This document shows, one piece after another, positions 8,305-16,788 of a DNA stretch of 19,504 bases (position 1 is its first letter; each line of letters begins with the position of its first letter). Origin of the DNA: Tetmemena sp. SeJ-2015 (Eukaryota > Ciliophora > Spirotrichea > Sporadotrichida > Oxytrichidae); contig JAJKFJ010024116.1 in the NCBI GenBank assembly GCA_027382625.1, positions 1 to 19,504 of the forward strand, given 5' to 3'. Made by a program: the position numbers and the translations under genes. Below the pieces are notes generated by a model, which saw only the letters and a program-made list of their open reading frames with translations, had not been told where the DNA came from and searched no databases.

Positions 8305-11283
8305 ATGAGCAACTAAGTAAGTAAACCCAACCGAATCTTAATTTCTTACTTCTGAAACTACCTCTTCATTTCTTGCTTGCTATCTATCTTCATTTAAAAA
8401 GTATAAACTTATTCTCCAAAGCAATACTTTAAGAAATATATGAATTTGATATAGGTGGGAACTAACACAAAGCTAACAATACAGCAGGCTGAGACTATAA
8501 TAGAGTCTCTCAATCTGTACATGCCCAATGAAAAATAAACTGGAGCACTATAGTCAAAGCTTCAACAGTTGGTGAAGGCTTTGCAGAGGTGTTCCAATTA
8601 AAACCCCCAAATAGATTCCAATCCACCTTATCTGAGAATAATAGACGAAGTGAAGGATAACTTGAAAGATTTGAGTCATTATATTGATGATTTTAGAGGA
8701 ATTAATGCCCTCAGGAAAAAGTAAGTTATTCTCAATTTAATAAAATGAAACTAAATGAATTAAATTTATTCAATTAAAAATTATTTCAATATTGTCTGGC
8801 ATTAATTTTTGATAAATATTTTAGGACGAAAGGTAGCGAAATAAGACAGAAGATGAATATTTTATAGAATAGTTTGGCCAATTACACTAGACTAATTGAC
8901 TCTTTGGGACTAGTCCACAACTCTTAAAGCCTACTTTAAATGCAGTACGATGCAGAGGCTCTTGAGGATATGAAAGATGAAATAGGTGGTAGTGGAGTTG
9001 GGGGTCTAGGTTCTGAAGTCTTAGCAGCCGGTCTCAGAGATAGACTCTCCACTTCCCATGAAAAGAAACTGCAAGCCAAAATTTTAGAATTTGAAGGGAA
9101 GCTTCAGCAATTCTTGGTTCAGCAAGCAGTTATCCAATCTTAGAAGTAACATAGTAATATGATATAGTTCTAATTAAGTAAGATGAAGCTGATTCACAGC
9201 AGTTGGAGTTAGCGCAAAAGATAGACCTGATTGAGAACGCTGCAGGCAAGAAAACTAACAGGAGAATCTAGAATTAAAACAGCTCATCGCAGGATAGATT
9301 CTCATCAGCTTAATTTTAATTTGGAGGTATGAATGCCTCCAGTCAAAACGCAAAAGGGAATATGGGATTGAATAGAGCACTCAGTGATGATATTAAAAGC
9401 CCTAACACGAGGTTCAATAAAGGATAAGAGTATTGTCTAGAGGCTCACTGCTTGCTTCATGGACATGGCATTGAGCCAAACACTGAGGTAGCATTAGTTT
9501 GGTATGAGAGGAGTGCAAATCTTGGAGAACCTAGGGCCATATATTCACTAGGGAAGCTATATGAGGAAGGGACTGGAGTTAAGATAGATCTCCCGAAGGC
9601 AATATCTTATTATGAGAAAGCAGCAGAGCTGGGAGAGTCATCAGCATAATACAGATTAGGTAAATTTTATCAGCAAGGTGGAAATCTAAGTTTGAACTAG
9701 GGCAAGGCTGATGCCAACAAGGCTTTTGAGATGTTTCAATCAGCTGCTCAAGAGAATCAAAAAGAGGCTTTAAGAGAGATTGGCTTTATCTACGAGAAAG
9801 GAGGGCTACTTGAGGGAGATAAGATCCCTAGATTCGTTCTACTCGTAGACAAGGATATTAGAAAGGCAGTTGAGTTTTATTAGAGGGCTGCTCATTTAGG
9901 AGACGAATTAGCTTTAAACTATCTTGGATCGTATCACTTCAACTTTACTCAAGACTTTGATAAAGCAGTTAAATACTTCAGATAGGCAAGCACCTCAGGC
10001 TTGTGCGATAGGGCTTTGAATAATTTAGCCATCTGCTTTGAGCAAGGCATTGGAGGTTGTCTTTAAGATTATAAACAGGCCATAAAGCTCTATGAACAGA
10101 GCTCCTTGTTGGGATACAGCTAGGCTACTGTTAATCTTGCCTTCCTCTATTAAATTAAATACTATGCTTTCTATTTCAAGATAGCTGAAAGTGGACAGCA
10201 TTTAGACGAAATGGATTCCTTTGAGCTTTACTTCTTGTGCGCATAGTCTCTAAGAAAAGCTCTAATAAATGATGAGAATAACTATGAAGCGAATTACCTT
10301 CTAGCTAAGCTCTACGAAGAAGGACTCTCAGTGGACAAGAACCCACAACTTGCAAGAAAATACTATCAGAAATCTGCGGATGCAGGATATGCAAAGGCTT
10401 TGACAAAGTTGGGGCATCTATACTATGCAAACACTATCTATAATAATTCACATTTTCACTTTGAAGATCATAGATGAGGATTTAGTGACACCCTACGACA
10501 TGACTTTGGACACCTAAAACAAGATTAAGTCAATTGATTTTTCATATTAATATTTTGTCAATTGATCTGTATGAAAAGGCTTCTTAAATGGGAGATAGTG
10601 AAGCGAGTAATTGTCTAGGTTTGGTATTTGAGAGTGGACTAGGTGGTGGAGTTATAAACAGAGACAAAGATAAGGCCAGATAATTCTACGAACTTGCTAT
10701 GAAATAAAATACTAAAAATTAGGATGCTACTTTCAACTTAGGACTACTTATACTGGAGGAGAGCAAGATTAGTGTTATTGAAGAGAGCAAGCAAGCTGCG
10801 AGCCTTGATGGCTCATCTATGCTATGATAATTATATTTGAGGATGCCCTTCCTTGAATTCATTTAGAAATATCAGAACCCTAAAGACCAAAACCCAGGCT
10901 TTGCTTTGATAAAGCAGGCAGCAGAACAAGGACATATTTAGGCGAAGGAGTACTTAATGATGTCACAGATGCAAGCTCTCAATAACAACTTCACTTCAAG
11001 CCAATCAGCAGCTGCAGGTGTGAATGATAGATACAGTAACCTGATTCTCAACTCCAACTCCTCAGCTGTCATGAACTCAATCTAGAACCTCAATCACGGA
11101 TTCAATAATTTGAGCAGCAAGGAGATCAACATCTATCAAGTAGATAGCAGCCTTGGGTTTATACATATCTAGGATCATCAATTTAAAGATAGAAGAAATA
11201 CTTAAGATGCAAATAGAAATCTTAATCCAAACTTAGATCTTATTTTCAAATTATATAGGAGGCCACCAGTATAATAAAAGTGA
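8305..11283 (+). CDS. Sel1-like repeat protein (SEL1/HRD3-type solenoid)
   Basis: ATG at 8305 opens a 4-codon first exon, then introns 8317-8421 and 8721-8824 (both GTAAG/GTAAGT..AG). TGA at 11281-11283; about 890 residues. Residues to ~300 are helical and Gln-rich. From about 9420 to 10960 come roughly nine or ten Sel1-like repeats of ~36-40 residues with the A..LG.LYE.G..V..D..KA..YYEKAA pattern, for example AIYSLGKLYEEGTGV and AISYYEKAAELGESSA. The C-terminal ~120 residues are Asn/Ser-rich. Sel1 repeats form alpha-solenoid scaffolds; SEL1L/HRD3 acts in ER-associated degradation, but no signal peptide or C-terminal membrane segment is seen, so a soluble scaffold role is as likely. The frame is broken at 9144-9181, ~10427-10475, 10529-10566 and 10819-10846; these look like unremoved germline insertions rather than decay, because both sides stay conserved. 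Confidence 0.82.
9144..9181. other. Candidate IES, 32 bp, AAGTAA repeats
   Basis: AAGTAA at 9144-9149 and 9176-9181. Removing 32 bp restores the frame from AVIQSQK to QDEADSQQLELAQK. The removed piece is AT-rich and the repeat-bounded excision has no GT..AG ends. A 29-nt GTAATA..TAAG intron in the same place is a competing solution. Confidence 0.6.
10427..10475 (+). other. Frame change in Sel1 gene: GC-AG intron or small insertion
   Basis: Upstream reads LGHLYY and downstream DEDLVTPYDM in another frame. One solution is a 40-nt GC..AG intron at 10427-10466. Another is a 7-bp insertion between AGAT copies at 10465-10468 and 10472-10475, giving HFHFEDEDLVTP. The sequence alone does not decide. 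Confidence 0.4.
10529..10566. other. Candidate IES, 28 bp, 10-bp repeats GTCAATTGAT
   Basis: GTCAATTGAT occurs exactly at 10529-10538 and 10557-10566. The 18 bp between are all A/T but one. Left in place the frame runs into TGA at 10566-10568 or shifts; removing 28 bp gives NKIKSIDLYEKASQMGDSEA, a textbook Sel1 repeat. No AG follows a GT within the element, so it cannot be a GT..AG intron. Confidence 0.85.
10819..10846. other. Candidate IES, 24 bp, ATGC repeats
   Basis: ATGC at 10819-10822 and 10843-10846. The piece is a multiple of three but carries an in-frame TGA at 10825-10827. Removal joins SLDGSSM to PFLEFIQKYQNP without changing frame. No nearby GT donor explains it as a short intron. 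Confidence 0.6.
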
Positions 11284-12410
11284 GACGGCTATGAATGCTC
11301 TTGATGCTGATTTCGAGCGTGTTGAAACCAACTCCTGAAATGCTATTATTTTGTAATCATTAAATCTTTTAAGATGGATGAGGTTTAATGTGAAATAGAG
11401 CATTTGAGATGAAAGGATTTTATTTAATAGGCATTTTGTGATTAATGCTTTAGAATTATCCTGGATGTGCTGTTAATATTCCTAGAAATAATAAAATATT
11501 TCAATTTGGATTATAAGAAAATGCAAAGAACTATTACTAACTCCTCTATTCACAGAAATAACTCATTATACTTATTTTATATTTGCAATTATTTTTGTGA
11601 TAAGGGATTCGACGCACTTGACACGAATGAACGCACAGAAGGAGATAAAATAAGCAAGACTAACGTGTTCTATAAGCCCTATTATTTATGTATAAATTTA
11701 TCTGGAGTTTAAAAAAGAAGACTTTAAGAAAAAGTAAGTAACTGAATGGCTTCCTGCTAATTTCTTTGTAATAATATAGCCATTATTAAAGTGGTAAAAC
11801 CTGGTTTTATAAAAATGGATCTTCTAAAAAATATATATTCCCTTATAAATAAGACAGTTACTAACTTGTATGCGTAGATAAATTCAAGGGTGAAGAAAAT
11901 AGTTGGCTAAGATCCTAATTGGCTTAATCTACCAGAGTACTTCAATATTTCTATCGCTCCTCTATTTGGTGGTGATGCTTGTATTCGTGTGCGTGAGTTT
12001 CATCCTCGTCAAAGATAATTTCCACGCCTTCGGTAGCTTCATCACTTTCAATCTCATTCAACAAATCATACTAAACCAACAACAAACATTTATTTGTTTC
12101 TTTAAAGTTTGAATGCTTTGTTTACTTGTTGAGTTCTGCTTATAGCTCTACTGCTTTTGACAAAACTTCTTCAAAGTCAATGGAAACAAGAAATTAAAAT
12201 AAACTTGTATAAATTGGTGATACTAACCAATTCAAATGTATTAAAGATTTAATAAATTAAATTTATGATCACTAAAAATAAAAATGGTTCTATAAAATAA
12301 TACAAAAGCATATGAAAATTAATTTTCAATCGCTAGTAACACCTAAAATGAAAGTAGGATATATTTAAAATAGGCTTTAAAATTAATAGCCCTCTGAATG
12401 ATAATTATAA
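11284..12410. other. 1.1-kb region without a confident gene
   Basis: Several frames are open with TAA/TAG as Gln, but none is recognised. Plus-strand candidates are a frame from about 11415 through MQRTITNSS (ATG 11521), joined by a possible 42-nt intron to MDLLKNIYSLINK (ATG 11815), and a hydrophobic frame at 11903-12112 (LLYLVVMLVFVCVSFILV). On the minus strand 11942-12268 is open with acidic EIIFDEDETHAHEY but has no ATG. The hydrophobic plus frame may simply be the antisense of the acidic minus frame. From 12240 to 12410 it is very AT-rich with T-rich, TAG-ending stretches on the minus strand. A small or further-interrupted gene is likely here. Confidence 0.4.
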
Positions 12411-15400
12411 ATGAATACTTCACTTGTTATAGTAATGATAGCTTCGATCATTATTTTTAATCATAGTGAGCATTATAATTCTGGCTAGCCTTACCAGTGC
12501 TTATGACGAGCAATTAGAGGGAAATACGTCTTCAACTGAGTCCGCAGAATCTACTTCTAATTCATACGAGACAACTGATGAAACAGACTTAGACTTTATA
12601 AGTATAGATGTATACTAATTTTCAAAGTTTTCACCTTTCGGTACTTTCATATTGGGAGTGAATCAGCTGCTCATCTTTTACTATACCTCTTGCAAGTGTA
12701 ATGAACTCCAGAAAAGATGGAAAAACTGCAAAGAAAAAAGAAAGAAGCAGAGAGAAAAGAACGATCTAGAATCTTAAGGTCATTTCAAAATTATTTCCTT
12801 ATATTTGATTAAGGCTTTTACTAAATCAGCGAAAAGAAGGATGAGAAGCCACTATAGAGAGTCTATTCAAAGCTAAAAGAGTTTAGAAAACTCATTCCCT
12901 CCACTGAGAGAGACATCTACTATCAAATGGAAAGCATACTCAAGACTCTCAAAGAATGCATAGAAAACTAGAGAAGTCTAGTTTATTAGAATGAGAGGTT
13001 GCTCAAGGCTGGAAAAAGAATTGGTGACAGGGAGGAAATGGGAGGTGGATTACTCAGGCCTAAAATGTCAAATGTACATGAGCTTATGAAAAATATTAAC
13101 TTGAATGAATTATCTCCAAGAGGGGGAGACGACCATCATCTCAAACCCATCTTGTCTGAGGTTGATGATGAGTAGCAGTACTACTCTGATATTCAAAAGA
13201 AGATGGTCTCTTCAAACATGAACAATAGCAGAACTTTGAACTCTCGAAGAAGCAGTATTGCACCAAATTTTAATAGGGAATTCGTAGTAGATCCAATTAA
13301 GCTCTCTAAATATTTGAACTCGTATAACAGAGGAATAGAGTAATGCTTGGAAAACGTAGATACTTTTGACTTCAATATCTTCAATCTAAGAGCGATCTCT
13401 TCTGGCAAAGAACTTGTAATCTTAGGATACGAGATAGCTGAGAGATTTAATCTCCTTGAGGAAAATGGAATCTCAAAGTTCGTCTATCTAAGTTTCTTAT
13501 AAGGAATAACTTAATCCTATAATAGTGTGGCCTATCACAATAAAATGCATGCTGCAGACGTTTTATAAGGCCTTCATTACTTTCTTTACTCTGGAAAACT
13601 TTAAGATCTGATAAAGATTACACCCCTAGAGCATATAGGTGCTATTGTCGCTGCTATATCTCATGATAATGATCATCCAGGTTTCAACAACAACTTTTTA
13701 GTTCAAACAAAGGATGAGATAGCTATCTTATACAATGATTAGAGCGTTCTTGAGAATCATCACGTAGCTCAAACCTTTCTGCTTTTGAGATCAGATGAGT
13801 TGAACATCTTCAAGCGTTTTAATTAGGCTGATTAGAATAGAGTGAGAGAAATCATTATCAAAATGGTTCTTGCAACTGACATGTTCTACCACGCTTCTAA
13901 CATGCAGTAAATGTAGAGGCTTATCGAGAAGATTACTTATGATCCTGATGCTGAGATTAGCAATAACTAGAGACTTATTTCTGAGGAAGAGATAGTTTCA
14001 AATAAGGTCTTCTTAATGGGATAGACTTTGCATCTCTCAGATATAAGTAACCCTTGCAGAGAGTGGAAGGTGTGCTCGAGGTGGACTGATTTGCTCTTCA
14101 GAGAATTCTTCTACTAGGGTGATCTTGAGAGGTCTATGAATCTACCTATCTCCAACTTATGCGATAGAAAGACTATCAATATAGCTTAAACTCAAGTAGG
14201 CTTTATAAATTTCCTGGTCATTTGAATGCAATTATTAATTATTCTTCATTCCAGTTTTCACAGAGTTTTAGAAGATTTGCTATAACATAGATCCTCTCCT
14301 CCAGAGAGCTAAGAACAATAGATAGGTCTGGGAAGATTTGAGAGAGACCTTCGAAGCACATAAGGAATTCTAGCAGAATTTGATAAGTCCTGAGGAGGTG
14401 GGTGGTTTTCAGGCAGAGCACTTCAGCTACGAGTAATATAAACTGAGGAGGAGCAAAGTGGTGTTGCCTCCTACTGCTCCAGTTAAAATTCACACCACTC
14501 ACTCTCAGTCTTCTAAGTAGTCAATAAGCAATATGCAAAACTAGAGGTTCAGCTTACAGCACCAACTCTCCTCTCAAGGAAACTCAGCTGTCTCTAACAA
14601 AGTAAAGTTGAACACCTCCATTAAGTAGAAGAATTCTAATCAGAGGATAAGCTTCATCACGAGGAAGTCTTCTCAAAAGAGCAACAATAAGATCCTCTAG
14701 AATCTTCAGATAAAATGATTTATTAGTATAATTGATTAATCATGAAAGTGAGATTGGAGTGTTTGTGCTGAAAGAAGAAAGCTCAAGTTTCAGCGAATCT
14801 TCTTCAAGTTTCAAGAATAGCAAAAAGTATTTTTATTGCCAAAGTAACTTAGAATATATTGAGAGTTGTCTTTTTATGATGAAAAATATTCTGAGACGTT
14901 ACCATCCAAGTTAGTTCCAACGAAGTAAGTCCTTAGTTAGAAAACGATAAGTGAAAGGAACGTATACTAAGAAGAGTCCAATAACACTTCCAACAACTAA
15001 ATCATAGCCTCAAAGAATAAAATGAAGAAGTACTAGAATGAGCCAGAGGATGAGATTATTAACTCAAACATATCGTTCTTGACAAAGTCTCAGCAAGAAA
15101 AAGAAGAGGATGGGGAGGGACTTGAGGACTCCATGCTCAATTAGGAAACTTATAAGAGTAAGGTCTACAAGTCGCAATAAAGGAGTCATGAGAGGTCTTC
15201 AATCAAATCCCCACTTCACGAAGAGAGAAAAAATAACGTAGAGATAAGGTAAACAAACATTAGAAGTCCAACTAAGGCTTATTAGAAGAAGAGTTCTAAG
15301 CTCAAGAGTCCATTAAGGAGTAGCCCAGAGAAGTAAATGCTTCAGCAAGCCTAAACAGCTAAGAATGTTTCTTCTTATTTTAATGTGATAACTGCTGCAC

Positions 15401-16655
15401 TTGAATTGGAGAAACTTAGAATCCAAAATTTACTTTATTATTTCTAGCCTGTCTCAAACCAGCAGAATTCATCTTTCTCAAAGCATAAGAGAAAGAACTA
15501 GCCTCTGAGTCCATCAAGGTTACCATTAAAAAGCGGCTTAAACTTGCACTAAAACTCAAGCAGTGAGAGAGAAGATAAATTAAACTAACTAGACACTCGA
15601 TTTGAAAGGGTGGACTATGAGGGAGATGGAGATGACGAAGAAGGAAATAGACACAGAAGCAAGAAATCACCAGCCAACAGACACAAGAACATGAACAGCA
15701 AAAGATTCAACCAAGAGGATTCTTCAAGAGCGCATTCTAAAGCCAAGAGAAACAGGAGGAAAAAATCTAAGAGCAGGGATCAAGTCTCATCAAGCTCTCA
15801 CTATGAAAATGATATCAGACAGCACAGCACTCTCCCTAAAATATATATTTACTAAGCACTTTCAATCACAGAATAAATCAGAAGTTGATAGATGGAGAGG
15901 GTATTTCATCCTTCCAGCATTAAAGGTAGCTTGATATCTCTACTGAGAGATAGGACCTTGACCGCACCCCTAAGAGCAACCAAGATGAGGAGGGCTCTCT
16001 ACTCATGCAGTAAAGAAATAAGATATACGAGTCGCCTCATAAATCAGCCACAGACACTTAAAAGAGAATGAAAGATTCGTATAAGATAAACGTCCACAAG
16101 TAGAGCTAGACTCCAGATAGTGGCTCTAAAATAGCGAACAACTTCAATAATGATATACAAAGAAGCTAGGTATTTAAGGACTTAGCCAATAATAACTTAG
16201 TGATGCCTAGCTCCACGAATCCCATGTTGATCGAAAATAAAGTTAAGAGTTCGGAAAGAAAGAGAGAGGAAGGGACTCCAACAAAATCATTCGAAAATCA
16301 AAGAGAGAAGGTAGCGGCTAAAAATCATTCCAATACTCTAAACAACGCTTCAATAAGTTCGCCTGGACTTCAAAAGGGCAGCGAGATCAACTCTTTTAAA
16401 ATATTTTCTTGGAGGCCTCAATACACCACAAGCAACACATTTGAGTTAAAATCTATAGATAAAACGGAGGCCCAAGTAGTATCTACTAAGGACTAGATTT
16501 ACTAACTGCAAATGATTCCTAACTTGAGGCAGGTAGATATCAACCAAGAAATTATTAAGAGATAAAGACAGACTGCGCAAAAGATCCTCGTCAACCACCT
16601 TTTAATTTTATAAGCTTATTTTAATGGATAGATCTGGAAACATCCACAAATATGA
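12411..16655 (+). CDS. 3',5'-cyclic-nucleotide phosphodiesterase (class I), membrane-associated, long tail
   Basis: ATG at 12411, TGA at 16653-16655; ~1,350 residues once insertions are removed. The N-terminus is hydrophobic, like a signal anchor or signal peptide ending LTSA, then a Ser/Thr/Glu-rich stretch and a second hydrophobic segment (FGTFILGVNQLLIFYY) followed by Lys-rich sequence. One intron is clear, 12779-12813 (35 nt). The catalytic domain (~13400-14400) has every class I hallmark: YHNKMHAADV (13533 on), the metal site HDNDHPG (13662 on), ATDMF.H, the metal Asp in HLSDISNP (14040-14042), and the invariant Gln in TQVGFINFLVIP. It hydrolyses cAMP and/or cGMP; specificity is not readable. 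The tail from ~14500 is Ser/Asn/Gln/Lys-rich and probably disordered. Five insertions interrupt the exons (12449-12476, 14218-14250, 14709-14736, 14830-14877, 15826-15860). The start is uncertain, as sequence upstream is unresolved. Confidence 0.88.
12449..12476. other. Possible IES, 22 bp, CATTAT repeats
   Basis: CATTAT at 12449-12454 and 12471-12476. Removal joins the MNTSLVIVMIAS start to a hydrophobic IIIILASLTSAYDEQL. A 13-bp ATCAT-bounded removal or a 16-nt GT..AG removal would also restore frame, so this one is weak. Confidence 0.42.
14218..14250. other. Candidate IES, 28 bp, TCATT repeats, in PDE catalytic domain
   Basis: TCATT at 14218-14222 and 14246-14250. It brings an in-frame TGA right after the invariant Gln motif. 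Removal restores GFINFLVIPVFTEFQKI, the phosphodiesterase consensus GFI.F.V.P.F. No rotation of the 28 bp has GT..AG ends. A 38-nt GT..AG piece here gives the wrong frame. Confidence 0.87.
14709..14736. other. Candidate IES, 25 bp, GAT repeats
   Basis: GAT at 14709-14711 and 14734-14736. Removal takes out TGA 14716-14718 and joins KILQNLQI to NHESEIGVFVLKEE. The repeat is only 3 bp, so the exact ends are tentative. No GT donor lies close enough upstream for a short intron. If this is not an IES, the PDE ends at 14718. Confidence 0.6.
14830..14877. other. Candidate IES, 41 bp, TTTTTAT repeats
   Basis: TTTTTAT at 14830-14836 and 14871-14877. Removing 41 bp joins SFKNSKKYFYD to EKYSETLPSKLVP across a frame change. 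No GT..AG pair in the area gives the same frame without very short size. Confidence 0.82.
15826..15860. other. Candidate IES, 29 bp, AGCACT repeats
   Basis: AGCACT at 15826-15831 and 15855-15860, with an AT-rich core. Removal joins NDIRQHST to FNHRINQKLIDGEG and avoids TGA at 15893-15895. The downstream frame then stays open for ~260 codons to 16653. No GT..AG alternative was found. Confidence 0.85.
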
Positions 16656-16788
16656 TTGATGGGACTATACGAGAATAAGATAAAAGGCCATAGATATTAA
16701 TATATATTTTCCCTTATTAAGGAGAGCAGATCTCTCGGAAGGCTATTCTTAATTTAATATGATTTATTAACTTATTTCTAATCATTTA
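16656..16788. other. Convergent intergenic region
   Basis: 133 bp between the stops of the phosphodiesterase (plus) and the IMPACT/dynein-stalk-like gene (minus). It is AT-rich and shows no coding signal. It presumably holds both 3' UTRs. Confidence 0.5.

Noticed and set aside
10819..10846. A 9-bp TAT-bounded excision to remove the TGA in the Sel1 gene
   Set aside because: The 24-bp ATGC-bounded excision has a longer repeat and a length that fits the other elements, although the 9-bp version also keeps frame.
9144..11283. Sel1 gene as a decaying pseudogene
   Set aside because: Every interruption can be repaired by a repeat-bounded excision or a short intron, and the flanking repeats remain well conserved; random decay would not give this pattern.
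11903..12112. Two-segment membrane protein on the plus strand
   Set aside because: The hydrophobic residues may just be the antisense of an acidic minus-strand frame, and neither strand has a complete supported gene model. It is described only as unresolved.
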